From a virus, in IMG/VR virus record IMGVR_UViG_3300036770_003738, positions 1 to 64,000 of that record: a stretch of DNA of 64,000 nucleotides; one strand, 5' to 3'. The first letter of the stretch is position 1, and every line of letters starts with the position of its first letter. A program made the translations under genes and the position numbers. The notes under the pieces were generated by a model that ran no database searches, had not been told where the DNA came from, and was given only the letters and a program-made list of their open reading frames with translations. Positions 23,278 to 32,900 of this stretch are shown piece after piece.

Positions 23278-24210
23278 ATGATAGAATTTTTAGATCCTAG
23301 TCGCTTTTATACTAACAGACAGTATCTGACACAGTGGTTTTCTGAAGATACATTGTGTATTACAGATAACGATTTTGAAAACATAGAGCACACAAAAACT
23401 CTGTTGAACAAACACGCTAACCCCAATCGCATACTTGACATCACACACAATCCGTGGGTAGATAGCAGAGTGCCATTGTCTATTACACCGGTGTTGACTA
23501 ACAACTATGAGTTCTTTTATCGGCCACAATCTGGGGTCCGTTTCTTTCCGCTATTCTTGTGGATGTACAGTTTGAGAAATTCCTTGTGGTGGAACACATT
23601 TTGCTTTGATCAATCTGCTGACAAAACACAAGGCCTCATGTGTTTGAACAACAGACCAAGACCACACAGAACTCAAGTATGGGCAGAGTTCAATCGCCGA
23701 GGTATCATTGATCAGTGTATATTCAGTTTTACTGAACCAGAGCATCATGAAAAAGATCAGTACTCATATCCTTATCCTTTGAATATTACTGGTGAACATT
23801 TTGATCCCACTAGAAACGACATAGGTGTCGGACACTCAGTTTATAGAGATTGTGCTGTGAACTTGACGACAGAAACAGCAACAGACTTGGCCTACATCAG
23901 TGAAAAAACCTGCAAGACATTTGTGGCCAGACAAATCCCTGTGTTGATTGGCAGTGCGGGAATCAACCAGTTCTTGTCTGATATAGGGCTTGACATGTTT
24001 TCTGATCTTGTGCCTTGGACCACTTGGGACAACGAAACTGATGATCGTGTTCGAGTGCTGAAGATTGTGGATTTTGTGGAGTCATGGTTGCGTTCAGGGA
24101 CCATGCTAGCAGACTATCGCCGTGTACTGCCCAGGGTGGAAGCTAACAAACGCTACTTTCACAGCGAAGCATTTAGAAATCGCATCATGACGCAGATGGA
24201 TTCAATCTAA
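23278..24210 (+). CDS. glycosyltransferase-like protein (fucosyltransferase/GT10-type C-terminal motif)
   Basis: 310 aa. The C-terminal half contains LAYISEKTCKTFVARQIPVL followed by a Gly and a short F-L-S-D-I-G-L-D-M-F segment. This resembles the conserved donor-binding part of alpha-1,3-fucosyltransferases (S-E-K-x-x-x ... P-V-x-G ... G). The N-terminal half is divergent. A distant relative is encoded at 49307 (TFSEKTFRSLVTPSPW). Substrate unknown: it could glycosylate virion proteins or host surface glycans. Preceded by its own putative late promoter after the gp23 terminator, so it is an insertion in the late region. The codons look more A+T-rich than in gp23. Confidence 0.6.
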   Translation: MIEFLDPSRFYTNRQYLTQWFSEDTLCITDNDFENIEHTKTLLNKHANPNRILDITHNPWVDSRVPLSITPVLTNNYEFFYRPQSGVRFFPLFLWMYSLRNSLWWNTFCFDQSADKTQGLMCLNNRPRPHRTQVWAEFNRRGIIDQCIFSFTEPEHHEKDQYSYPYPLNITGEHFDPTRNDIGVGHSVYRDCAVNLTTETATDLAYISEKTCKTFVARQIPVLIGSAGINQFLSDIGLDMFSDLVPWTTWDNETDDRVRVLKIVDFVESWLRSGTMLADYRRVLPRVEANKRYFHSEAFRNRIMTQMDSI

Positions 24211-24221
24211 GTCAGATGAAA

Positions 24222-24329
24222 GCCCTAACATCCAGGCAGGTCAGTCCAGGAGTAGTTAGGGCCAATAATATAGTTTAACGACCTTGCTAATATAGTATCT
24301 TATATTGGATACATAGTTATTATAGCAAG
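24222..24329. other. hairpin-rich convergent gap
   Basis: Between two convergent cargo genes. GCCCTAAC (24222-24229) pairs perfectly with GTTAGGGC (24255-24262), and CTTGCTA (24283-24289) pairs with TAGCAAG (24323-24329) enclosing GTATC/GATAC. No U-tract follows the first hairpin. Probably transcript ends for both strands. Confidence 0.5.
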
Positions 24330-25478
24330 TTATACCTTGTACCACGAGAGATATTGGGTGATTTTTTCAGTCACACTTGTCCAGTCTCCTCTAACAGGTT
24401 GTCTGAACAATCGTGCGCTCACATACCAAGGGCTAGAATCCCGACCCAACAACCAGCGCCAGTCTGTAGCATAGGCATTGAGCATGAGCCAAGCAGGACG
24501 GCCTAGCGCACCTGCGAGATGCGTAATAGCAGTGTCCACGCTGATCACCACATCTAGGTTCATCATGAGTGCAGCAGTGTCAGCAAAGCTTTGCACAGCA
24601 CCAGGATAACGACTTACACCGGCGTCAGCTAGTGCTTGTTCTTCTTCAGGCTCGGCATCTATTTGTAGGTTGATCCACTCGTATTGCGGATTCTTCCGGA
24701 TCATGTCTAGCATGGTTTTAAAAGGCACACTCTTGTGTTGATTCAACCATGAATCACGACGCCCGCTCCAGCTAAAGCCTACACGCATGCGAGTTTTTGG
24801 GCCTAGCTTTTGTTGCCATACCCGTACTTGATTAGCATCTGCGTTCAAATAGCTTTGTACCTGAGGCAAGTTTTCTACGGTAACACCTAGTATGCCCGGG
24901 ATGCTCATAATAGGAACCCAGGTATCAAACTCCCCAGGATCGTCTAAGTAAGTGCCAGTCCAGGCAATTATATCACTACGTCCTAGCAACGGTACTAGCC
25001 CGTCTGTGACTTGTAGTTTGATACGAGCACCCATCTGATGCAAGTTGTAGATGAATCTTGAAAACTGAATGTTGTCTCCATGACCTTGTTCACCTACAAC
25101 CAAGATTGTTTGGCCTTGCAAGCTTTCTCCGCGCCAACGAGGTTGCGAGTGCCGAGGTTCAGTACCAGCTAAGTGTTCGTACTCCCAACGAGTTTCGTAA
25201 GCTGGCCACCCTTGTTTGTAATCTCCTAACAACAAATGACACACAGCTAGATTGAAACGTGCAGTGATGTTTTTTGGATCTAGTACAGCAGCATGTTGCA
25301 AAAACGGAACGGCTCTGTTTGGATAGCCTAGTTCGCGCATGACATTGCCGTAGTTGTTGAATGCTGCAGCCGAATCGGGATCTTGCACAAATGCCATTGC
25401 ATAGCATTGCAGTGCCTTTTCGGGTTGTTGTGCAGCACGAAGCTGATTGCCTTGTTCGATTAGTTCGTTGGAATTCAT
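24330..25478 (-). CDS. TPR protein with glycosyltransferase (GT9/GT41-like) domain
   Basis: 382 aa from ATG 25478. Residues ~1-110 hold three tetratricopeptide-like repeats (e.g. AAFNNYGNVMRELGYPNRAV, ITARFNLAVCHLLLGDYKQG). From ~120 a Rossmann-type transferase follows: GQTILVVGEQGHGDNIQFSR near 123 and the C-terminal sugar-nucleotide site DVVISVDTAITHLAGALGRP near 310, as in ADP-heptose-type and O-GlcNAc-transferase-like enzymes of bacteria. It probably adds a sugar to a protein or glycan. An upstream ATG (25538) is rejected because a late-promoter sequence CTTAAATA ends 4 bases before 25478. Convergent with the fucosyltransferase-like gene. Confidence 0.75.
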   Translation of the reverse strand: MNSNELIEQGNQLRAAQQPEKALQCYAMAFVQDPDSAAAFNNYGNVMRELGYPNRAVPFLQHAAVLDPKNITARFNLAVCHLLLGDYKQGWPAYETRWEYEHLAGTEPRHSQPRWRGESLQGQTILVVGEQGHGDNIQFSRFIYNLHQMGARIKLQVTDGLVPLLGRSDIIAWTGTYLDDPGEFDTWVPIMSIPGILGVTVENLPQVQSYLNADANQVRVWQQKLGPKTRMRVGFSWSGRRDSWLNQHKSVPFKTMLDMIRKNPQYEWINLQIDAEPEEEQALADAGVSRYPGAVQSFADTAALMMNLDVVISVDTAITHLAGALGRPAWLMLNAYATDWRWLLGRDSSPWYVSARLFRQPVRGDWTSVTEKITQYLSWYKV

Positions 25479-25482
25479 CAAG

Positions 25483-25490
25483 TATTTAAG
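25483..25490 (-). promoter_or_regulatory. late promoter CTTAAATA, 4 bases before ATG
   Basis: On the minus strand CTTAAATA-CTTG-ATG. No Shine-Dalgarno. Same geometry as at 53257, 59269 and 63426. Confidence 0.6.
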
Positions 25491-25518
25491 GGGTGCAAAA
25501 CACAGTCTAGACATTTTT

Positions 25519-25526
25519 GCTAAATA
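25519..25526 (+). promoter_or_regulatory. late promoter GCTAAATA
   Basis: Lies 89 bases upstream of the ATG at 25616, giving a long leader that ends with a normal AAGGAA ribosome-binding site. Divergent from the promoter at 25483. Confidence 0.5.
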
Positions 25527-25615
25527 TCTAGTCCGCAATACTGCGGCTTATGCTGAGATTAATACCCACAGCGTAGCGACTAGAACTCGCAGACTTATTA
25601 CAAGGAAACAAACAA

Positions 25616-26320
25616 ATGGGTCGTCCTCTAAAAATCAAAAAATCTACTACCAGTGACATTGGTTTCAATCCGTTTAGCGCATTAACTAACCCGGTGTATC
25701 CATCTGATCCTACTGTGTTCGATGGTACAGAATATCTTGGCGTGGTTGGCGGTGCAAATGCCAACGTAGCGTCTGCTGCGTATCCAGTGGTCAAGTGTCG
25801 TGCTTTTATCACCGGTACAGGGGCAGAAGATGATGCTTACATCATTACACAAAAAGGTACTATTAAGTATCAAGTGGCTACAGTGACCGCAGTGGCTGAC
25901 GAAGATCTTGTAGCAGGCCAAGCTTATCGAATTTTAACAGTAGGCACAACCGACTGGGTAGCGTGTGGTGCAAGCGATTCCAACGCTGCAATCGGTGATA
26001 TCTTTACTGCAACAGCAGCAGGTTCAGGCACAGGTACTGCTCAAGCAGTCGGCACATGCATTTTGGCCAATGAAGCTGATTCTGCACTAACCGAAGGCAA
26101 CATGAACATTACTTTCAGCACTGGCGACAGTACTGCTCAGTTGATCAGCCGTCTGACCAACAAGTTTGCACTAGACTACAGCACACCGCCAGTTCGCTAT
26201 GCTGTAAACTTCTTCAGTGACGAAGGTTACGAAATCAAGAGCGGAACCACTGGTGCAACCAACGTTTCGGGACAGCAAAACCAAGTCAGCTTGGCGATTG
26301 TAGAGAACTTTACATCGTAA
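25616..26320 (+). CDS. small virion/tail structural protein (234 aa)
   Basis: Starts MGRPLKIKKST after AAGGAA. The middle (DLVAGQAYRILTVGTTDWVA ... GDIFTATAAGSGTGTAQ) is a common beta-rich insert of phage structural proteins, of the kind found in fibres and decoration proteins. The C-terminal half includes VRYAVNFFSDEGYEIKSGTT. No enzymatic motif. Being just upstream of the fibre genes and having its own late promoter and terminator, it is likely a separately expressed virion component. Exact role unknown. Confidence 0.6.
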   Translation: MGRPLKIKKSTTSDIGFNPFSALTNPVYPSDPTVFDGTEYLGVVGGANANVASAAYPVVKCRAFITGTGAEDDAYIITQKGTIKYQVATVTAVADEDLVAGQAYRILTVGTTDWVACGASDSNAAIGDIFTATAAGSGTGTAQAVGTCILANEADSALTEGNMNITFSTGDSTAQLISRLTNKFALDYSTPPVRYAVNFFSDEGYEIKSGTTGATNVSGQQNQVSLAIVENFTS

Positions 26321-26334
26321 TATCTCAAACCCTC

Positions 26335-26369
26335 AAATCCTCTCAGCTACATACTGGGAGGATTTTTTT
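26335..26369 (+). terminator. terminator whose 3' arm is the ribosome-binding site of the next gene
   Basis: AAATCCTCTCAG (26335-26346) pairs with CTGGGAGGATTT (26354-26365) with one G-U pair and a 7-base loop; a run of seven T follows (26363-26369). The next ATG begins at 26370, and its only Shine-Dalgarno (GGAGGA) is inside the 3' arm. Confidence 0.8.
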
Positions 26370-26957
26370 ATGAGCAGAGCATTTGTATTGGGCAACGGAA
26401 TCAGCCGTCAAGGTCTGGACTTAGAACTACTAAAACAGTTAGGGCAAGTTTACGGTTGCAACGCAATCTGTAGAGAGTTTGTGCCAAATGTGTTGGTCAG
26501 CACAGACACTCCGATTAGCAAAAGCATACAAGAATCAGGGTATTCTCAGCAGCACATGATGTATACTAGAAAACCATTGCCTGCATTGGGTGCTCGCAGA
26601 ATACCACAAGAATATTATGGGTATAGTTCGGGACCTGCAGCAGTTGGGATAGCAGCAATTGACCGTAATGCTGCAATATATCTAATAGGTTTTGATATGG
26701 GCCCAACTACTACTGGTAAATTTAATAACGTCTATGCGGACTCGGAGTTTTATAAAGCTAGTTCAGCTCCTCCTACCTTTACAGGCAATTGGGCTACTCA
26801 AATAGTAAAAATTTGTCGAGATTTTCCCAAAATAAAATTCATTAGGGTCGTAGGGAAAACTACTGCAGAAATTGCTGCACTAACTAACATACCCAATTTG
26901 TATCATATGCCAATTGAAGACTTCCTAAACAGAATAAATAACACAAAGGAACTCTAA
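26370..26957 (+). CDS. Rossmann-like cargo protein of unknown function (195 aa)
   Basis: AFVLGNGISRQGLDLELLKQ begins a nucleotide-binding-like strand-Gly-helix unit, followed by YGCNAIC, a strand NVLVSTDTPI and, near residue 105, AAIYLIGFDMG. The order resembles MptE/DUF115-type and sialyltransferase-like proteins that start with 'lvGnG', but no catalytic residues can be assigned. It starts directly behind the U-tract of a terminator and ends 1 base before the fibre gene at 26958, so it may modify or accompany fibres. The codon composition looks A+T-rich. Confidence 0.5.
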   Translation: MSRAFVLGNGISRQGLDLELLKQLGQVYGCNAICREFVPNVLVSTDTPISKSIQESGYSQQHMMYTRKPLPALGARRIPQEYYGYSSGPAAVGIAAIDRNAAIYLIGFDMGPTTTGKFNNVYADSEFYKASSAPPTFTGNWATQIVKICRDFPKIKFIRVVGKTTAEIAALTNIPNLYHMPIEDFLNRINNTKEL

Positions 26958-29924
26958 ATGTCTATCTATAAGCGTGTCAGTGGGAATCTTGTTGTTCAAA
27001 CCATAGGTAATACAGATTCAATCACTTTTCAAGGCGCAAGCGCCAACACTGCCACGGTGGTTATCGATGGCAACTTAACCGTAACTGGCAATGCATCGCT
27101 GACAGGCAACATTGCAGGCGACAAAATCTTTAACGGCACTACTAGTATTGAAATACCTACGTCAAATGGCAACGCAAATATTAGCGTAGGTGGTGTGTCT
27201 AATGTCTTTGTAACTACTTCAACAGGTGTTGAAGTAGCCGGTACTGCAAGTGCAACCGGCAACGTTACAGGTGGCAATATTGTCACATCAGGACAAGTTA
27301 CAGCAACTGATACAGTCACTGGCGGCAACATTACTACGCCGGGTAACATTAATCTAATTAGAGCTTCGACCGCTACAACAACTCCAATCCTTCGATTTAC
27401 AGATTCTAATACTGCAGTTACTAGTTTAGGTTCAAACATTGGTGCAGTCGAATGGTATGTATCTGACCCAACTGGTGCAGGTGCCCGCGTTACTGCTGCC
27501 GTTAAAGCAGTGTACGCCGATGGCTCAGGCAATGCAAATATTCTAATACAAACTGCTAGTGGTGCTAGTCTAACTAATCGAATAGTAGTATTAGGAGACA
27601 CCGGCAACGTTGGTGTTGCTAACAGTGCTCCTTTGCATGGGTTTGCAGTGTCAGGGACTATGTATGGATCTAGTACACTTGACGTAGTAGGCAACGTAGC
27701 AGGCGGTAATATATCTACAGCTGGTCTAGTAACTGCTGGCGGCAATGTAACTGGCGCCAACGTGTTCACTGCAGGGGTGGTTAGTGCAGGTGGCAATATT
27801 ACTGGCGCTAACATTAGCGTAGCTGGCGGCGTAATAGGTGGCGCTGGCGGAGTAAGTGTAACTGGTAACGTCACCGGCGGTAACTTAATCATTAACGGCA
27901 CTATGAGTGCGTCAGGTAACTTAGCCACAACAGATATCACTGCAACCACCCTGAATGCTACTGGCAATATCACCGGCGGAAATATAAAAACACTAGGCAT
28001 TAGCAATGTTGGTACTAGCATCGTTACAGGAACACAAACAGTAATTGGTAATATCACTGGTGCAAACGTTAACGCTGGCATTGTATCAGCCACGGGCAAC
28101 GTTGACAGCTTGAACGTTAATACCGGTCTAGTATCAGCAACAGGTAACATTATATCTGCACCTGGCGGCTACTTTGTTGGCGACGGCGGCTACCTAAGCA
28201 ACATCACGGTAGTATCAAACGTGTCTGTAACACAGTTGGCCAGCGGAACCACAAACTGGACCATTCGCGGTTCAGGCGGCAATATTACTGCAGATATTGG
28301 CGGCGCATCAAACACAGTTGTGTTTTACGGTGGCGGCGTTGACATTACTGGTGCGTTTAGTGCAGTAGGCAACGTCACAGGCGGAAACATCAACACAGGT
28401 GGGTTAGTATCAGCAACCGGAAACATTATAGGCGGCAATATTAGCGGCGCAACTGGTACCTTTACTACAGTTATTGGTGCAGCAAACGCTACTAATTTAA
28501 CGTCTGGCATTGTACCAAGTGATCGATTAATCGGCCAATATACTATTGATATTAATGGTAACTCAGTGATTGCTAATACTGTGGCTACAGCAGCACAGCC
28601 CAACATCACTAGCGTTGGTATATTAACAAGTTTGAGCGTTTCAGGAAACGTAGTTGGCGGAAACATCAACACCGCCGGTTTGGTTAGTGCAACCGGTAAC
28701 GTACGAGGTGGAAACATTACTACCGCTGGTGCAGTTAGTGCAACTGGTGCAATTACCGGCGCTGCAATTTCTGGTACAACCATCTCTGGTTCAGGCAATG
28801 TAACAGGCGCCAATATCAATACAGCTGGATTGGTGTCGGCTACCGGCAACGTCAATGGTGGTAATGTTAATACTACAGCACTAAGTTTGAGCGGCAACGT
28901 TATTTCGGCGCTAAATGCATCGAGTTCGATAACAGCTGGAACAACTGTAAGTGCCATTGGTAACGTCAGAGGCGGAAACGTTACTACTGGTGGCCAAATG
29001 TCAGCAACTGGCAATATTACAGGTAGTTACTTTATTGGTAACGGTAGTCAATTGTCAGGGATTGACGCTACAAGTATTCAAAACGGAACAAGCAATGTTC
29101 GTGTTGTAAGCTCTGGCGGCAATGTAGCAGTTGGAATCGGCGGAACATCCAATGTGGCTGTTTATGCAACCACCGGTCAATATGTTACAGGATTGATTTC
29201 TGCAAGCGGCAACGTTACAGGTGCATATATCATTGGTAATGGTAGTCTGTTGTCAAGTATTACTGGTGCCAACGTTACAGGTACAGTAAGTAGTGCTACT
29301 ACCGCAACCAGTGCAACATCAGCAACCACAGCAGGTACAGTAACCACAGCGGCACAGGGTAACATTACTAGTGTTGGCACCTTAACTAGTCTAGCAGTAT
29401 CTGGTAATACCACTAGCGGTAATCTTAGTGTAAGCACTGGTACAGTTACTGTTGGCAATATTGTTAATGCAAACGGCAACGGAGTTGGTAACGTTGGTAG
29501 TTCAACTACATATTTTAACACAGTATTTGCTAAAGCAACCAGCGCACAATATGCTGACTTGGCTGAAAAATTCCTAGCAGACCAGCCTTATCAGCCTGGT
29601 ACAGTTCTAATATTTGGTGGCGAGTTAGAAGTTACAGAGTCAATGACCTATGCTGACCACAGAGTTGCTGGTGTAGTTTCTACAGATCCTAGTTACTTGA
29701 TGAACGCCGGATTAGAAGGACAATACGCTGTGGAGCTAGCTTTGCAAGGTCGTGTGCCTTGTGCAGTCGAAGGCCCTGTAGAAAAAGGCGACTTACTAGT
29801 ATCTGCACCAAATGGTCGAGCAAGAGCAGCAAAATCTGCACAAGCTGGTACAATCATTGGTAAGAGTTTAGAAAACTTCAACGGTGCAGTTGGTACAATT
29901 GAAATCGTTGTAGGCCGCGATTAA
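26958..29924 (+). CDS. repeat-rich tail fibre protein with conserved C-terminal domain (988 aa)
   Basis: Starts after AAAGGA. Nearly the whole protein consists of short Gly/Asn/Thr/Val repeats of the type ATGNVTGGNINTAGLVS, which should fold into a trimeric beta-helical shaft. The last ~125 residues (from KATSAQYADLAEKFLADQPY to IIGKSLENFNGAVGTIEIVV) form a compact domain shared with the fibre at 36317; in aquatic T4-like phages this kind of domain ends fibre proteins and may be a receptor-binding tip or folding domain. A 140-base stretch near 29040 is almost identical to part of that other fibre gene. Confidence 0.75.
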   Translation: MSIYKRVSGNLVVQTIGNTDSITFQGASANTATVVIDGNLTVTGNASLTGNIAGDKIFNGTTSIEIPTSNGNANISVGGVSNVFVTTSTGVEVAGTASATGNVTGGNIVTSGQVTATDTVTGGNITTPGNINLIRASTATTTPILRFTDSNTAVTSLGSNIGAVEWYVSDPTGAGARVTAAVKAVYADGSGNANILIQTASGASLTNRIVVLGDTGNVGVANSAPLHGFAVSGTMYGSSTLDVVGNVAGGNISTAGLVTAGGNVTGANVFTAGVVSAGGNITGANISVAGGVIGGAGGVSVTGNVTGGNLIINGTMSASGNLATTDITATTLNATGNITGGNIKTLGISNVGTSIVTGTQTVIGNITGANVNAGIVSATGNVDSLNVNTGLVSATGNIISAPGGYFVGDGGYLSNITVVSNVSVTQLASGTTNWTIRGSGGNITADIGGASNTVVFYGGGVDITGAFSAVGNVTGGNINTGGLVSATGNIIGGNISGATGTFTTVIGAANATNLTSGIVPSDRLIGQYTIDINGNSVIANTVATAAQPNITSVGILTSLSVSGNVVGGNINTAGLVSATGNVRGGNITTAGAVSATGAITGAAISGTTISGSGNVTGANINTAGLVSATGNVNGGNVNTTALSLSGNVISALNASSSITAGTTVSAIGNVRGGNVTTGGQMSATGNITGSYFIGNGSQLSGIDATSIQNGTSNVRVVSSGGNVAVGIGGTSNVAVYATTGQYVTGLISASGNVTGAYIIGNGSLLSSITGANVTGTVSSATTATSATSATTAGTVTTAAQGNITSVGTLTSLAVSGNTTSGNLSVSTGTVTVGNIVNANGNGVGNVGSSTTYFNTVFAKATSAQYADLAEKFLADQPYQPGTVLIFGGELEVTESMTYADHRVAGVVSTDPSYLMNAGLEGQYAVELALQGRVPCAVEGPVEKGDLLVSAPNGRARAAKSAQAGTIIGKSLENFNGAVGTIEIVVGRD
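29040..29180 (+). repeat. dispersed repeat shared with 37742-37882
   Basis: About 140 bases encoding GIDATSIQNGTSNVRVVSSG and the following ~30 residues to YATTG are almost identical to the segment at 37742-37882 in another fibre gene; most differences are synonymous third-base changes. Confidence 0.8.
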
Positions 29925-29933
29925 TAGCTAAAA

Positions 29934-29941
29934 CCTAAATA
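29934..29941 (+). promoter_or_regulatory. late promoter CCTAAATA
   Basis: First of two TAAATA boxes in the 57-base gap before the 1999-aa fibre gene; it lies 40 bases before the ATG. Confidence 0.4.
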
Positions 29942-29951
29942 GGCAACTCCT

Positions 29952-29959
29952 GGTAAATA
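29952..29959 (+). promoter_or_regulatory. late promoter GGTAAATA
   Basis: Second box, 22 bases before the ATG at 29982, followed by AGGA. TCCTGGT and ACCAGGA (29948-29975) can pair around it. Confidence 0.55.
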
Positions 29960-29981
29960 CACTAGATGACCAGGATTACCT

Positions 29982-32900
29982 ATGACACAACAGATAATTG
30001 ACACCGGAGCCCAAGCCAACGATGGAACTGGTGAACCGTTACGCGATGCTTTTACCGCTGTAAACGAAAACTTTACAGAAATATATACTGCTGGCCCTGT
30101 GGGCAGCAATGTTGTAATCAGCGGCAATACTATTGCAGTTACTGGTGTAAACAACAATCTAGTTCTCAAAGCCAACGGCATTGGCAATATTCAAGCTAAC
30201 AGCAGCATTGTGCCCAGTATTGATTCTGCATACAATATTGGTAGCCCAGCTTCTAAATTTGATACTGTATATGCTGGTTATTTTTCAGGTAACGGTAGTC
30301 AGTTAACAGGAGTTGTTTCTTCTGCTGGTTCTTTTATTGCTAACGGTATTAGTAATGTTTCTATTGCTGATGCTAGCGGTCCTGTTACTGTTAAGATTGG
30401 CGCAACTTCAAATCTTGCTGTATTCAGTAGCACTGGGGTAACAGTTGCAGGTAACGTTAGTGGAACTTATATTCTTGGTAACGGTGCATTACTAACCGGC
30501 ATCACTACTTCATATGGCAATTCTAATGTTGCTGCTTACTTACCGACTTATTCAGGAAACCTAAATCCAGACATTATTAGTGCGGCCGGAAACATAACCG
30601 GTGCAAACATTAACACAAACGGAAATGTTCGCGCACAATACTATATCGGTGACGGTGGTTTTCTAAGTAACATTACAGTAAGCTCTAACGTTGCTGCTAC
30701 TCAGTTAGCAAACGGTTCTACTGTTTTAAGTATTGATGGCGCTGATGGTAATATTGTTGCAACTGTTAATGGCACAAGCAATATAGCAGTAATAAGTGAT
30801 CAGGCGTTGACATTAAGTGCAAACTTATTACCAGCAGCAAACGCAACATATAATCTTGGCAGTCCAGCAGCAGCATTTAACGATTTATATCTATCCAACA
30901 GCACAATTTATCTCGGCAATGCAACAATCAGTGCTAATTCTACTGCGGTTATCTTAACAAACGAAAGTGGTCAACAAACAGTCATCGAAGGTGCTGGTAC
31001 GATTGAACCATATGGCGATTCTAATGTGTCTGCTTATCTTGCTAGCGGGACTGATGCTGCTAATATTATTACAATTGGTAATATTAGCGGCGGCAACTTT
31101 ATAGGCTCAGGCTCGGCACTTACTTCAATCACTGGTGCCAATGTTACAGGTACAGTAGCTAACGCTACGTATGCTGCAACTGCTGGATTAGCAACCTCTG
31201 CTAGTACTGTAACCACCGCAGCGCAGCCTAACATTACATCGGTTGGTACACTAACTGCACTAAGCATAACTGGTAACGTTACTGCAGACACATACTTCAT
31301 TGGTAACGGTGCGTTACTGACTGGCCTGCCTGCTAGTTACGGGGATTCAAACGTAGTCACATTATTGGATGCGTTTGGATCCAATACTATTGTTACAACC
31401 GGCAATATCAATGGTGGCGCGTTTAATGGACGAGGGTTGTTTAATGGTACCAGCAGTGTAGAAATACCCACTGTTAATAGTAGCATTTTGGTCGGTGTCA
31501 ATGGCGTCGGAAGTGTAGAATTCACAGAAGGTGGTATCAATGCTCTGGGCATCACGGCACTAAGCAATATCACTGGTGGAAACCTAACAACACAAGGCAC
31601 TATAAGTGCATTGGGCAACGTTGTTACAGATGGGTATTTTGTTGGTAACTTTGCTGGTAACATCTCTGGTAACTTAACAGTTCCGGGATCAAACACACAG
31701 GTGCTGTTCAACGTTAACGGCAGCGCTGGCGCAGTAGCAGGTTTCACTTATAACACAGATTCCAACACTATGGCTGTATTGGGTGTTATGTCTGCTCAAG
31801 GCAACGTAATTGCTGCCAATGCTGTGATATCTGGCCTTGCTACCGTAACCGGTAATGTAATTGGTGGCAATCTTGTCACTGCTGGACAAGTTAGCGCATT
31901 TGGCAATATTATTGGTGACTATGTTATTGGTAACGGTGCTTTTTTAACTGGACTACCGGCAACATATGGAAATACCGAAGTTGCTGCTTACTTGCCAACC
32001 TATACTGGTGCATTAGCCGCGCTTGCTGGCGACGTTGTAACTACTGCAAACGTTCAAGGTGCATACATATTAGGAAATGGGTCAGGATTAAGTGCTATTA
32101 CTGGCGCTAATGTAACCGGTACCGTGGCCAATGCCACATATGCCGATACTGCCGGTTCTGCAACTAGTGCTACTTCGGCTACAACTGCTGGAACAGTTAC
32201 AACTGCCTCTCAACCGAATATTACATCAGTTGGTACTTTAAGTAGTCTAGAAGTAACCGGCAACACAACATCAGGTAATTTATATTCAAACGGTAGTTTG
32301 ACTGCGGTAACCTTTGCTTACCTTAATACAATTGTTCCTCGAACAAATAGCACAGTTCTTATTGCAGCAGGCAATATTGCGTTAACTGGCGAGATTAATC
32401 ATACTGGTGCCAATTTAAACACAACTGTTATTGTAGCAAGTGGTAATATTAATGGCGGTAACTTAGTTACAGGCGGAGTAGTTGATGCTGAATCAGTTGA
32501 CGCTAACTCAGCAATCATTGGGGGCAACTTAACTGTAAATGGAAATGTTACTTCTACTACTAATCTAACATTACGTCCAGGAATTGGCAGTAACATTAAC
32601 TTCCCTGTACTCGGTGGTAACATTACTTTTGAATCTGCAACCGGTAATGCTGGATTTCCTGGCGCAGTCTACACCGGAGACCAAGTTGTCACTGGTAACA
32701 TTGGTGCAACAGGATTTGTTAGTGTAGGCGGTAATGTAACTGCAGGCACAGGTAGTTTCTTCATTGGTGACGGTGGACTATTAAGCAATATTAGTGTAGC
32801 TGCCGGATCAACAATTCTTAACGGTAATAGCAACGTTAGTGTTGCAGCAGCAGGCAACGTTACAGTATCAGTTGGTGGAGTTAATAGTGTACTAACCGTT

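Noticed and set aside
23278-26957. Prophage or integrative element boundaries around the cargo island
   Set aside because: No integrase, transposase, direct repeats or att-like sequence; the genes have phage late promoters and fit replacement by recombination.
27029-28150. Long minus-strand Pro/Val-rich ORFs opposite the fibre genes (27029-28150, 28325-29014, 33689-34519, 35207-36031 and others)
   Set aside because: They mirror the codon repeats of the plus-strand fibres, have no ribosome-binding sites or family motifs and arise from the absence of stop codons in the antisense of GGN/ACN/GTN repeats.
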